Part shown: positions 44,951 to 55,759 of the stretch, piece by piece
Layout of the letters: each line of letters begins with the position of its first letter
How positions within the stretch are numbered: the first letter of the stretch is position 1
Assembly: GCA_905116865.2 (NCBI GenBank)
Contig: CAJHNH020001587.1
Coordinates: 55,001-119,000, forward strand
DNA length: 64,000 bases
Origin: Candidula unifasciata
Lineage: Eukaryota; Mollusca; Gastropoda; Stylommatophora; Geomitridae
Direction: 5' to 3'
Program-made: the position numbers and the translations under genes
The notes under the pieces: model-generated
The model's database searches: none
Told to the model about the DNA's origin: nothing
Seen by the model: only the letters and a program-made list of their open reading frames with translations

Positions 44951-45784
44951 GTACAGAAATATGCGCACGTAGTAAATGCAGATATCAGTTGCTAGAGGCT
45001 ACAAGGCCAACATTCGCCACCAGAAATGCCGTTTGTCATTGAGGAAGTAGTCGGGCGCGATTGGCTGGCTATACACACGTAGAATTATTACACAAGATAT
45101 GTCACTAGCTCCCAAGCAAACCGGCTACCGGCCGTATTGAATACCACGACTCAACTGCTGCACAGATATAAGGTATTCCATATGAAAAAACACAGCTCAC
45201 GGGGTTGCTCCAAGCACTAAACTCTGCAGCTCAGGCAGCGAAAGTGTGTACTGCCGTCCATTTTTGGAAACTGCATTAGCAAAGCGCTGTCGCAAGCAAA
45301 AATAACTTCGAAGCTTAACATTCTGCCGTGCTTAGTCCTCCATTTTAGACAGCAAGGTGATATGTCAGCGCCACGACGGCCGTTTTTATTTCCTATAACA
45401 ATTCCTGTTACCCTCTATTGGCTGTGTTAAGAGTCGAGGTTAATTATATAAATCTGCCTCAGTGTGGATTCAAACCCAGACCTTCGGTTCGGCAAGAGAT
45501 ATCTGTGTGTAAAGTTTGTGAAATTGATCAAATTGCCGATTGTTTTTAGCTGAGCCAACACAAATCTCTGCATGGTTGTCGTTGAATTAAAACTTGCGGA
45601 CCCCTTTAGTCAATCCGTAATCTGCCGCCTCCACGATGAAGGGTGGCTGCGACATTCTTGGGCTGGTTCTAAACTTTGTCAGGAAACTGCTCCCTCCAGC
45701 TCTAGCTGTTATTCTCCTACTTGTATCGATGTCTACCCTTAGACTGCCTGCGTTCAACCTTTCCCTCTTTTATTTGTCAAATGA
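44951..45784. other. No recognised gene
   Basis: gattcaaacccagaccttcg near 45468 is a reversed tRNA-like B-box remnant. Otherwise unremarkable. Confidence 0.4.
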
Positions 45785-46222
45785 GAGAAGACAGAGAATT
45801 CTTAGAACTATATAAATCCTATCTTAATATACACAAGTGAATCATGCACAGATGGTAGAAAAGTGAAACATTATTTGGAAGCTGCTGAGATGTCGTTTTA
45901 TAGACGAATGATGCGAATACCCTGGACAGATAAAAAGTAATGAAGTTGTCTTGAAAGAAACTGACTTACAAAGAGAACTCATTACCCACGTCAGAAAGAG
46001 ACAATCTACATACTTTGGTCATATGATGAGAAGGAGAAAACTGGAGTACATCGTGACAGCAGCAAAGTTGGAGGGAAAAAGAGACAGAGGGAGACCGAGA
46101 GAAAAGATGCTGGATAGTTTGACATCATGGCATTGAGAAACATCTGTTTGAGAGTTGACTGAAAGTACACGAGACAGAAGGTTGTGGATAGCCATGACTA
46201 CCAACGTCACATTGCGTGGACT
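45785..46222 (+). pseudogene. LINE ORF2 thumb and C-terminus with GAA tail
   Basis: Pieces in order: LEAAEMSFYRRMMRIPWTDK, a frame change, then LKETDLQRELITHVRKRQ, STYFGHMMRRRKLEYIVTAA, KRDRGRPREKMLDSLTSWH, stop, and ESTRDRRLWIAMTTN. It ends directly in a GAA array at 46223. RTE-like LINE tail with one frameshift and one stop. Confidence 0.85.
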
Positions 46223-46543
46223 TGAAGAAGAAGAAGAAGAAGAAAGAAGAAGAAGAGAAGAAGAAGAAGAAGAAGAAGAAGAAGAAGAAGAAGAAGAAAG
46301 AAGGAAGAAGGAAGAAGAAAGAAGAAAGAAGGAAGAAGAAGAAAGAAGAAGAAGAAGAAGAAGAAGAAGAAGAAGAAGAAGAAGAAGAAGAAGAAGAAAG
46401 AAGAAGAAGAAGAAGAAGAAGAAAAAAGAAGAAGAAGAAGAAGAAGAAGAAGAAGAAGAAGAAGAAGAAGAAGAAGAAGAAGAAAGAAGAAGAAAGAAGA
46501 AAGAAGGAAGAAGGAAGAAGAAAGAAGAAGAAGAAGAAGAAGA
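46223..46543. repeat. (GAA)n microsatellite, tail of the LINE upstream
   Basis: About 320 bp of GAA with AAGG and AAAG slips, starting where the LINE coding end stops. Reading frames of E, K and R are artefacts. Confidence 0.95.
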
Positions 46544-46620
46544 AACGTTTCAGTTGTCCTCCTTTTTAAAAGACCTCCAAGATTCTCAGTCTCCCCAGGT
46601 CCTGTGTTTTAGATTGTTTC

Positions 46621-47155
46621 TTTTACAATGATTTCTGGCCAGTTCTTTTACAGTGACTTGTGCCCGGTTCTTTTACAGTGACTTGTGCCCAGTTCTTTTA
46701 CAGTGACTTGTGCCCAGTTCTTTTACAGTGACTTGTGCCCAGTTCTTTTACAGTGACTTGTGCCCAGTTCTTTTACAGTGACTTGTGCCCAGTTCTTTTA
46801 CAGTGACTTGTGCCCAGTTCTTTTACAGTGACTTGTGCCCGGTTCTTTTACAGTGACTTGTGCCCAGTTCTTTTACAGTGACTTGTGCCCAGTTCTTTTA
46901 CAGTGACTTGTGCCCAGTTCTTTTACAGTGACTTGTGCCCAGTTCTTTTACAGTGACTTGTGCCCAGTTCTTTTACAGTGACTTGTGCTCAGTTCTTTTA
47001 CAGTGACTTTCAGTCAGTTCTTTTACAATGACTTGGGCCCAGTTCTTTTACAATGACTTGTGCCGAGTTCTTTTACAGTGACTTGTGCCCAGTTCTTTTA
47101 CAGTGACTTGTGCGCAGTTCTTTTACATTGACGACTTATGGCCAATTCTTTTACA
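46621..47155 (+). repeat. 25-bp minisatellite, ~21 units
   Basis: Unit agttcttttacagtgacttg plus tgccc. Central units are near identical; both edges carry variants (acaatg, ttcagtc, cttatggcc). Classic edge-decay pattern. Confidence 0.97.
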
Positions 47156-47519
47156 ATGTTTTGGATTGAACAGTACTGAATTAACGTATCATCATTATCA
47201 TCATCAGTTTTCGCTATGCCTAGTATCACAGAGAGGACTTTCTGTGCCCTCCTGTCTGTAAAATCTTCAGTGCAGTTTTCCAAATTAAAGATGCCGCACT
47301 CAGGTCACTTTATATCGTTCATCTCTATGTTGTTTTTGGGCGCCCTTGTTTCTCTTTCCCTCTGGTATCCATGTGAGAGCTTTTTGGCAGGTATGTCAGA
47401 ATTAACGTATGCCAACCAATAATGAAGCTGTTTTACTCAAATCAAGGAATGGTGTTTTAAGAGTAAAATTATTATATTTAATATAGATGAAGTCAGATCT
47501 AGAATTTCAATAAAGGGCC
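47156..47519. other. No recognised gene
   Basis: Nothing recognised; a 68-codon frame at 47216-47422 has no motif. Confidence 0.45.
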
Positions 47520-47776
47520 CTTGTCCACTCCTTCGGGTGTATTGGGCATATAGGCGTAGACCTATATTTTATATACATATCGGCATTTAGTTTGTAATGT
47601 GGTCAGCATCACGCCAACCGCCTTTACTTCTCAGGACTGTACCTGGTACCCCTTTCAGGCTGGATCAACCTGGGAGCCCAGGCCATGTCTTAAAAATGTT
47701 CGGCTCCATAGGGACCTGAAAAACCACTACCTTCCGATTCGCAAGCGAGCGTCTATCAGCTACACCACGGCCGAAA
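47520..47776 (-). mobile_element. SINE F/G composite copy
   Basis: Reversed body: ttcgggtgtattgggcat, tttgtaatgtggtcagca, gcctttacttctcagg, then acctgggagcccaggcc. The head has the SINE F form: ctaccttccgattcgcaag and gcgagcgtctatcagctac. It shows F and G share a body with different tRNA heads. Confidence 0.75.
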
Positions 47777-48045
47777 TGTAGTATAGAGAAATATAAGTAA
47801 ATCGTGAAGCTACTAAATTTTTCTAATATGCTATATCCGAGAGAATTTTACGTTATCTTATGGTTTCACTGAGCGATCTTCTTCTACCTTCAGCTGTCAG
47901 TGTGTAAGCGTTTTGCTTTTCTTTTTTTTTTTTTTTTTTTTTGTTATTATTTATTTCCTTTATATTTTCAACATATTTTGTAGCAGAGCATTCACAATAT
48001 GTTATTAGTTGATGATTGTGTGATATACATGTAAATGTATACATG

Positions 48046-48262
48046 GTCGGCGTCTGTGGCTTAGGCGTTGCAAACGAGCTTTGTAATACCGGGGTGCTGG
48101 GTTCGATCCCAGCTGCCGGCCTTGCGCCTTGCGTTGGTTTCGACAGTGGTATCGCGAAGCCGACCGTCCAAAAAAGCAATGGCAAACTGCTGAACGTAAA
48201 TTTGCCTAGAAAAACCACAGCAGCCAAAAAAATGCAGGTTCTGGTTTTGCAACTAACTTAAA
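48046..48262 (+). mobile_element. SINE A variant copy
   Basis: Variant head gtcggcgtctgtggctt, gggttcgatcccagctgcc, ggtttcgacagtggtatcg, gacgtaaatttgcc-type body (here gaacgtaaatttgcc). Its 3' end is shortened to ttttgcaactaac. Confidence 0.82.
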
Positions 48263-48370
48263 ACATGTATGTATGTATTGTGTCTCATTCTTCTGTTATG
48301 TCCCTATTACATTGTTGAGAGTAGATATTACCGGAAACAAAACCAGATTACCTTATATGACCTAAAGTGG

Positions 48371-48935
48371 GTTCTTCTTCTTCTTCTTCTTCACTTCCTC
48401 TTTTACCGCTGTGGGTGTCGAGGGAGATATAAGGTTCTGTCTCTAGCTCTTCTGGCCGCCTCGACCATAGGCACATCGTGCTGTTGTAGAGTTTCTCTGA
48501 TGTTATCCTTCCATGTGGTATTTGGTCTACCTCGTGCTCTACGTCCTTTTTCTCTTTCCATGTATGATTTGTATGGAATCGTGTCACAAGGCATTCTCTC
48601 TAAGCTGGCAAACCATTTCACCTGCTGTCTTCGTATGTAATCTAGAACTGGTTCTGTGCCGACTTTTTCTCTTATGATCTCATTCATGATCTTATCTCTT
48701 ATGGTCACCCCTACAGCCCTTCTCAGACATCTCATCTCCATGGTTACTAATTTTCTTTTATGGTTTGTTGTGAGTGACCATGTCTGGCACTGGTAGCACA
48801 GAGTTGGAATAAATATGCTTTGAATAACATGTCTCTTTGAGCTGTTGGGATTGTTTTATGCTGTAAGAGGGGGGCTAGCTGTCCCAATACTTGGTTAAAG
48901 TGGCTTGCTGCACCGAAATCTTCGAAGGACAAGGA
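48371..48935 (-). pseudogene. LINE reverse transcriptase thumb and C-terminus
   Basis: Minus strand: GQLAPLLQHKTIPTAQRDML and FKAYLFQLCATSARHGH, a frame change, then MEMRCLRRAVGVTIRDKIMN, REKVGTEPVLDYIRRQQVKW, FASLERMP and GRRARGRPNTTWKDNIRETL to a stop, followed by a short GAA tail (seen as cttcttcttcttc at 48375-48390). About 170 codons with one frameshift, among the longest coding remnants here. Confidence 0.87.
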
Positions 48936-48944
48936 GGGAAAGTG

Positions 48945-49190
48945 AAGTAAAGGTCCATTTACACACTAGTGCCACATCAGTAATATGGGGCTAGACTTAC
49001 ATTGTTATAGCCAGATTGAATGGGTGATGTGGCCAGGATCACACCGACCCTCTTTATTTCCCAGGACTTTATCTGCTACCCATTTAAGATTGGGTCGACC
49101 TGGGAGCCAAGGTCGAATTTGACAAATAAAATCTGGTCCCTGTGGATTTGAATCTACAACCTTGGGATCCGCTGGCGAGCATATGAACGA
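48945..49190 (-). mobile_element. SINE F copy
   Basis: Reversed: gggtgatgtggccaggat, ctttatttcccaggact, ttgggtcgacctgggagcc, gatttgaatctacaacc and gctggcgagca. Confidence 0.72.
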
Positions 49191-49794
49191 AATGCACTTA
49201 GTTTGAAGATAAGAAGTATGGTTGTTACAAACAATGCTCAGATGATTTTCAACAAACAAAAACAAACAAACAAAACAATCCAATAGGAGGAACACACGAA
49301 GCACCATAAACCCGAAAGATATCCATATAAAGAGAGCAATTAAAATCAAAAGCTTATTTAAGCTGGTTGAACGTGATCTAGATTTGTGTTTTCTTTCGAC
49401 GAAGCAACAGCTGTTCACGGTGGCCATGTTTAGGCTAGCTATGCTTGTCACAGACTCCGGACCTTGGACTGATCGATTGTCTCTCTCTGTCTTACTGTCT
49501 GGAAGTCAGCCAAAGTCGGTTCTTAAGTAATTCTCATACTTACATGGCTTTAGAAGATATTGTAGTAAAGCAATGTGCCCATTTTGTTTTGTTCTGTGTC
49601 AACTATACGACTGAAAGGAAATTTAAAGAATTATAACTATCTACTCACCGCAGAAGTGTATTCATAATCTTATCATATACCACGTTTAAGTTTGCTAATT
49701 TTACTTCTCTTTTTCCTTTTACTACTTCTTCTTCCTCGTCATTCTCCTTGTCTGCCTCTTCTGCCCTTTTTACTTATCTTTTTGTGCCCTAATC
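49191..49794. other. No recognised gene
   Basis: A/C-rich and AT-rich stretches; nothing recognised. Confidence 0.45.
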
Positions 49795-50085
49795 GCGGCG
49801 TCCGTGGCTTAGGCGTTGCCAGTCTGACTCGTAATTCCAACTAACCGAGATCGAAACCCACTGCTGACTACGTGGATTTTTATCACGGTATGGGGCGTCG
49901 CAGGTCGACCCAGCCTAAATTGGGTAATAGGATGTATTCCTGGGGAAGTAAAGACGGCTGGCGTAATGCTGATTACATTACCCACCTAGTGCCGATTGGT
50001 CTGTACAAAAAATATGGGTGCTCTTCCCATATGCCCGTTGCACCTAAGGCGTAACAAGGGATCTTTAGTTCTTGTTACTTGTTAT
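49795..50085 (+). mobile_element. SINE G, full length, uninterrupted
   Basis: Head gcggcgtccgtggcttagg, B-box gatcgaaaccca, tatggggcgtcgcaggtcg, gacccagcctaaattggg, ctggggaagtaaagacggc, gtaatgctgattacatt, tcttcccatatgcccg and acctaaggcgtaac. It is the empty-site reference for the nested insertion at 26116. Confidence 0.85.
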
Positions 50086-50147
50086 GCCCTTATTCCAGAT
50101 TGGTACCTAGACGCTGAACCTACTGACGCCAAGCTATCCTATCTTTG

Positions 50148-50222
50148 CCGGTTCAGTAGTGTAGTGGTTATCACACTCGCCTCACACGCGAGAGGTCCTG
50201 GGTTCAATCCCCAGCTGAAACA
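50148..50222 (+). tRNA. tRNA-Val(CAC)-like sequence, SINE head
   Basis: Cloverleaf-like: acceptor ggttcag/ctgaaac (one G-A mismatch at the second pair), A-box tagtgtagtgg, anticodon stem ctcgc/gcgag enclosing loop ctcacac (anticodon CAC), T-stem ctggg/cccag around ttcaatc. Very close to eukaryotic tRNA-Val(CAC). It runs without a terminator into a retroposon body, so it is more likely a SINE head than a working tRNA gene. Confidence 0.7.
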
Positions 50223-50782
50223 ATATTGCTTTAGACTTCCGGTCAAGATGGACGCTAGGCAGTGGCACTGTTCGGAGCCGATGCAAATTTGTTGCTTCTG
50301 CCGGACAGTGGCCGATGCATTTTTGCTCTATTTTTAGACTGGACATAGGTTCGTCGCCCAGCTTCTGAGTTGAATGCATGGCGTGACACTGTGAGCTGGA
50401 TATTTTATTTTTCGACTGTGACCAACTTGGTGGTGTGAATTGTAGATACAGAAAATTGCGCGATGCCTGTTGTCACAATGTTGGTGGTGCCATTATGTTA
50501 TTAAAATTGATCGCGTGGGCAACTGCAGATCTGTTGGTGACTTCTGCTACTATCAATGATGAACTGCATTTCTAATGTCGGACTGTTTGTGTTAACACTT
50601 CTGATGGCTATTGTATGTTCTAATGCGTATGTATGCTAGATATACTGAGACAGTAGTCTGTCAATCTTTCCACAAGGGACAGTGATAAACATTCTGTGTG
50701 TTTTTCGTTGGCACAGGAGCGGAGCAAAGATGGGGTGACCCGTTTGCTATGAAGCTGAAACTAAGACTACCAGACTACCAGA
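50148..50782 (+). mobile_element. tRNA-Val-headed retroposon, ~630 bp
   Basis: The tRNA-like head is followed by about 560 bp aligned with the reverse complement of 29028-29575. It ends in a short ccagacta-type tandem (50768-50782). It is long for a SINE. No open frame of note. Confidence 0.75.
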
Positions 50783-51077
50783 CTATCTTTGTCGTCTTGT
50801 GCAGCTCGTTTCCTGGCCGCCCCTCCACGCTCATTAACCATCCTTATCTCTGATTCACTTCGACGTATGTATTTAGCATTTTCCCCGTCTCCCCATCCCC
50901 CCCCCCCCACCCACAATTTGTGTTTCAATGCAATATTTATTTGCAACTATGAACATTTTCTCAGTATTTTCTTTATTCAACGCCAGCTGGAATTTTAGCT
51001 CTTTTCCTGAGCTTCACATGGTTGATACCGTCTGACATCGGTCAACAAGTCTGCCAAAAGCTTTCTGAATCGTGAAA
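50783..51077. other. No recognised gene
   Basis: C-rich run at 50898-50911; otherwise nothing. Confidence 0.45.
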
Positions 51078-51345
51078 TTCCCCGTGTGGGTTCCGGGAAC
51101 CTATTATAGGAAAATAAGAATAGACCCACTGCCTCGCCAAAAGCATGTCGTAAGTCGACTAATTGGGAGCTTCCTTCGAAGTTGGAGTGCATCTGCCTGA
51201 GACACAAGGAACCAACAGTTTGCATACAAATTAGTCAGATCTGTCACATAGATGCACACGCAACACTCAGGTGCAGGAACAGGACTGCAGTCCAGAAGTG
51301 GAAGCGCAACCAGAACTTTCGCTGGAGTTTACAGCCGGTGAACGC
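51078..51345 (+). mobile_element. SINE B, full length
   Basis: ccccgtgtgggttccggg, gtcgactaattgggagc, cttcgaagttggagtgc, caaggaaccaacag, acacgcaacactcaggtg and ttacagccggtgaacgc, then a GAA array. Well preserved. Confidence 0.85.
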
Positions 51346-51554
51346 GAAGAAGAAGAAGAAGAAGAAGAAGAAGAAGAAGAAGAAGAAGAAGAAGAAGAAG
51401 AAGAAGAAGAAGAAGAAGAAGAAGAAGAAGAAGAAGAAGCAGCAGCAGCAGCAGCAGCAGCAGCGGCAGCAGCAGCAGCGGCGACAGCAGCAGCAGCGGC
51501 GGCAGCAGCGGCAGCAGCAGCAGCAGCAGCAGCGGCAGCAGCAGCAGCAGCAGC
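51346..51554. repeat. (GAA)n then (GCA)n microsatellite
   Basis: About 93 bp GAA followed by about 115 bp GCA with some GCG. The GAA is the SINE B tail; GCA appears as an abrupt second array. Glu/Ala/Gln open frames are artefacts. Confidence 0.95.
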
Positions 51555-51764
51555 GTTGAGCATTTGTGCCCGAGACAGGGTACGGAGCATCCCTATATAC
51601 ACAAAGGCCTTTACTTTCGCTCATGCCTGTGACGGAAGTCACTTCATCACTAACTAAACATTTTAAAAGTATACTATCTGGCAAAGAGTTTATGAAAGCA
51701 ACATTCCCATTCTGCTGTCACTGTTGCTAAATCACTAGTAAAGCTAACCGGTTAACCATGCCTC

Positions 51765-51870
51765 TCAGCTCAGTGTTTCTCAACCTTTTTACACTCGCGG
51801 CTCACCAAAACGAAGGATCTTGTTTCAAGACCCACCTACAGCTTACCAGACACAGAAACGAAGATAAATC
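51765..51870 (+). mobile_element. hAT-like terminal fragment
   Basis: cagtgtttctcaacctttttac and cgcggctcacc resemble a Charlie-type hAT end (CAGTGxTTCTCAACCT). It is truncated where element T begins. Confidence 0.5.
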
Positions 51871-52121
51871 TATATTGATAAAAATGTTAATTTTCCGATG
51901 TTGCTTTCAAATTTGCACACAACGTTGCCTTTGACTCCGAACGTGTTTTTTTTCCCCTTCAGAAAATCGCACAAACCACGAACGACGTAGCTCCAGCAAC
52001 GGTCAAATCATTTTTTTTTCGTTGCCGGATTTATTTTGAATTTATTGGCCGTATTTGACTGCTGAGCTCTTATTGAACTTTGCATTATTATATAGTTTCA
52101 TTTGCACTATTTGCTTGAGTG

Positions 52122-52195
52122 TTTGGTAGCGTAGTTGGTAGCTATTCTGCCTATCATGCAAATGAGCCGCGTTCGATTCCCCGCTAGGTGATATA
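52122..52195 (+). repeat. tRNA-like cassette in element T
   Basis: tggtagcgtagttgg (A-box) ... gcgttcgattccccgc (B-box), about 74 bp, tRNA-sized. Confidence 0.6.
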
Positions 52196-52426
52196 ATTTT
52201 TTTAGCCCTTAACTGGGCGGCTGGCACGTTGTGTTGTGGTTTATGGCTAGGATGCGATATCTACGCCTTTTTCGGTTTTGGGGTTTACAGCTAGCCTGCG
52301 ACAGCGGCGACTTGATGCTCAATGGTCATGTCACGAGTAATTTTCGTTCGCCCTCGAGAGGGCCGTTGGCACGTTGTGTTGTGGTTTACAGCTAGGCTGC
52401 GATATCTGACCTAAACTCTTCAGTCG

Positions 52427-52494
52427 TCGGTAGTATAGTTGTAAGTATGTCATCCTTCACGCGGGTGACCGGTGTTCGATTTCCCGCTGGGTGA
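52427..52494 (+). repeat. tRNA-like cassette in element T (tRNA-Asp-like)
   Basis: tcggtagtatagttgtaag ... cacgcgggtgaccggtg, ttcgatttcccgc. Overall similar to animal tRNA-Asp, with the anticodon region altered. Separated from the other cassette by a spacer with gtgttgtggtttacagctag, which occurs at 52231, 52374 and 52534. Confidence 0.6.
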
Positions 52495-52786
52495 TAACTG
52501 TTCTTTTCCCCTTAAAAGGGTGGTTGCCAAGTTGTGTTGTGGTTTACAGCTAGGCTGCGATATCTGCGCCTTTCGCCCAAAGACATCCGATTTCAGTTAA
52601 GTTCCAGTTAGCCTCCCTGTGACGCTTCTCGATCAAAAACTATTCGGCGATGACAGAAACTGTTAACTAAGACGACTTAAGTCCAGTTTAGTTTGGGTGG
52701 ACACAGATGCCAAGGTCAGTTAAAAATCATTCCCTCGGAGAGGGAGAGATGACGGGTGCGGGGTATTTTTCTCCCCTATTCGTGAG

Positions 52787-53424
52787 GAAAGATTGGAAGT
52801 GGTGGAAAATTTCGAATATCTTGGGTCACTGGTTACCAACAATGGTGACACAATGAAAGAAATTAAACGGCAACTATCAATTGCTCTTCAAAGACTAAAA
52901 CAACTGAATAAATTATGGAATTGTACAGATAGAATTACAAAGGTCAGATTTTTAAGAGCATGCATCTTTCCCATTGCAACATACGCCTGTGAGACCTGGA
53001 CACTTACTAAACAAGCGGAACTGCGCATAAATGCATTTGAATATAAATGTTACAGACAGGTTCTAAGAATATCTTGGTTAAAGAAAAGAACAAATGCAAC
53101 CATACTTCAAGAGCTGAATATTGAAGAGGGTTGGCTAGTAAAGACAATAAAACAAAGAAAATTGAAATATTTTGGTCACTTGAAACGTCATGGAAGTCTA
53201 GAGAGAACAATAATGGAGGGGTATATGCCTGGGTAGAGAGGAAGAGGAAGGCCAAGGAGAAGATGGGTGCAGGATGTGGCAGATGATCTCCAGATGGGTG
53301 TATCAGACGCAGGACATTTTGCTCAGGATAGGAAGGTTTTCCGAAGGGTTGTTATGGCAGCGAGGTTCCGCGAGGGACATGCTACTGAATGAATGAATGA
53401 ATGAATGAATGAATGAATGAATGA
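52787..53424 (+). mobile_element. RTE-like LINE 3' fragment with 9-bp target-site duplication
   Basis: 638 bp, flanked by attcgtgag at 52778-52786 and 53425-53433. Coding for about 200 codons with one TAG at 53234: VENFEYLGSLVTNNGD, FPIATYACETWTLTKQAELR, YRQVLRISWLKKRTN, RKLKYFGHLKRHGSLERTIM, then after the stop RGRGRPRRRW and FAQDRKVFRRVV. It ends in a (TGAA)n tail at 53384-53424. This layout matches the C-terminus of BovB/RTE reverse transcriptase. Severely 5'-truncated and young. Confidence 0.92.
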
Positions 53425-53479
53425 ATTCGTGAGTATAGTGTACTTTTCGCTGTGGGTTCCATCACTGGTTACGTGATGA

Positions 53480-53481
<2 letters not shown>

Positions 53482-53528
<47 letters not shown>
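53482..53528. repeat. Poly-T tract
   Basis: About 46 T, at the place where the plus-strand units of element T have a G-run or A-run (21858, 23600). Confidence 0.95.
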
Positions 53529-54329
53529 GTAAATACTAAATAGTCCGTTGCGACAGCATGCGGTGCTAACTTCTCTTTTCTACACCGACCTACACAGACT
53601 GTAGTGACAGTTTTTGTTGTTGTTGTTGTGATGGTGGTGGTGTTTGTGGTTGCAGTAGTACTGGTACTGGATGGGTGATGTAGTAGCTGTTACACTGGCT
53701 ACATTTACTTCTCTGTACAAGTTAGTGCTACCTATTTGAGTCTGGGTGGACACGGATGCAAAACTCAATTTAGTTACAATATTTCGTTACATGGTGACTT
53801 TCCCATTCTTCGGAGAGGGAGATATGATTGGGGGTGGGGGGGGGGGCGGTTATGCCAGACACAGTTAGCTGAGGGAACTTAAAATATTATTTTAAAATTC
53901 TCATTTCTCAACTATTTCTATTTTAATGATTTCGCCATGGATGATTTTTCAATCCTTTGGAGAGGGAGATATGATTGTGGGTGGGGGGGGGGGGTTATGC
54001 CAGACACAGTTAGCTGAGAGAGCTTAAAATATTGTTTTATTGTTCTCATTTCTTAACTATTTCTTTTTTAATAATTTCGCTAGGGAATGATTTTTCAACC
54101 TACGGAGAGGGAGATATGATTGGTGGGGGAAAAAAAAGGGGGGGGCGGGGGTTATGCCAGACACAGTTAGTTGAGAGAGCTTAAAATATTATCGGAGAGG
54201 GAGATATGACTGTGTCGAGGGGAGGAGGGGGGGGGGAATATGACAGACACTGTTAGCTAAAAGCTATTTTCTTTCCTCTCCATTTCACCACTCTGGGCCA
54301 CAACAACGCGTGGCCGGGTACAGCTCTTA

Positions 54330-54348
54330 TATATATATATATATAAAT

Positions 54349-54408
<60 letters not shown>
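54330..54408. repeat. (TA)n microsatellite
   Basis: Two TA blocks separated by aaatataaat, adjoining the terminus of element T. Confidence 0.95.
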
Positions 54409-54412
<4 letters not shown>

Positions 54413-54604
54413 TAATTTTGTTGAAATCAGTGTCACAACCTTCATGTTTCAGCTAATGCGGAATCTGCTGCACCTTAGAGGTTAGAAAATATATAAAGTG
54501 AGATAATTAGTCGGGATTTGTGCCTATTTCATTTTCATCCTTGATGTGTTAAACCTAGACAGAAATCCTGGAAGAGAATAATTACCTGCCCTACCTGTTA
54601 CATG

Positions 54605-54672
54605 ATTAAAAAGACCGAGTTTCTTTCAGGCAGACCCTGACGAGATGTTCTGCAAAGGACCTGCTATGGGAT
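54605..54672 (+). pseudogene. LINE C-terminal tip, 'CKG' family
   Basis: Plus strand: cgagtttctttcaggcaga (RVSFRQ) and tgttctgcaaaggacctgc, then an ATG tail. Same tip as 4105-4261 and 30258-30440. Confidence 0.6.
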
Positions 54673-54675
54673 GAT

Positions 54676-54974
54676 GACTCAACCACCCACTATCTGAAAA
54701 ACACTGTGTTAGCTAGCTGAAAGACATAACATATACCCAGTTTTTCGCCTCGGACATTTCTCTTTTCTCGCGAAGATCGCATTTGTTGAGCACATGAAAC
54801 TAATCACATCATTTGTATTCTCATCCACGCAGGGTTATGAGTTTACTATTGAAGTAACCTCACCACCTCATACAAAGTGGAAGTCGTGCCGAGCCAGTCA
54901 CGAGACAGAAGATCACATGTCCATGCCAATCACCGGCCGGATCACCGAGCCGGCCCATCACAATCTGATGCTTG
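54676..54974. other. No recognised gene
   Basis: Mixed-composition DNA; the frame at 54794-55225 runs into the minisatellite and has no recognisable domain. Confidence 0.4.
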
Positions 54975-55605
54975 TGGAGGTATGTCATCAACTATTGTTT
55001 ACTTTCCTTTTCGAGGAATCCCGTCAAATATGTTTATTGTTGTTTGTCCGGGTATGTCATCAGATAGTGTTTACTACTGCTGTTAGAGGTATGTCATCGG
55101 GCTTGTTGGGTTATGTCATCGGAAATTGTTTAGTGTTGCTTGTCGAGGTTTGTCATCAGAAATTGTTTACTGTTGCTTGTCGAGGTTTGTCATCGGCTAT
55201 CATTTACTTCGGCTTGTTGAGTTAGGTCATCAGATATTGTTTACTGTCGCTTGTTGAGGTATGTCATCCGATATTGGTTACTATTGCTTGTTAATGTATA
55301 TCATCAGATTTTGTTGACTGTTGTTTGTCCAATCATGTCATCAGATATTGTTTTCTGTTCCTTGCTGGGATATGTCTTTAGATATTGTTTACTGTTGCTT
55401 GTTGAGGTGTGTCATCATATATTCTTTTCTCTTACTTGTCCACATATATCACCAGCTATTGTTTACTGCTGCTTGTTGAGGTATGTGAGTGCATAGTATT
55501 TACTGCTGCTTGTGAGGTATGTGAGCAAAAAAATTTGCCTTTGCTTGTTGGGGTATGTCATCAGATATTGTTTACTGTCACTGTTGACGGGGTCAGGCAA
55601 CTTTT
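54975..55605 (+). repeat. ~37-bp minisatellite, ~17 diverged units
   Basis: Unit of the form aggtatgtcatcagatattg plus tttactgttgcttgttg. Units differ by several bases and small indels, so it is an old array. Confidence 0.9.
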
Positions 55606-55759
55606 CTAATCATTTTTTCTTTCTCAAGTAACGGTGAACAATTTATGTCGTTACACTGTATTCTTGGGCTTTAGGAAATATTAAACATTAAATTTGTAAT
55701 AAATTGGGAGATCTATGTTGCTGTTTTATATTGGTTTATATTTTATATTGGGCATTGTT

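Larger units (their letters stand above)
51871..54325 (-). repeat. Element T, inverted copy, split by an LINE
   Basis: Reverse complement of the 21-24 kb units: cgacgtagctccagcaac (reversed), tRNA-like cassettes, tgacgggtgcggggtattt, ccatcactggttacgtgatg, ~125-bp subunits with gatttttcaatcctttgg, ending ggccgggtacagct at 54325. Interrupted at 52787-53424. Confidence 0.85.

Noticed and set aside
50148..50222. Functional tRNA-Val gene
   Set aside because: No T-run terminator after the head and it continues into a repeat body that occurs elsewhere; kept as a tRNA-like SINE head.
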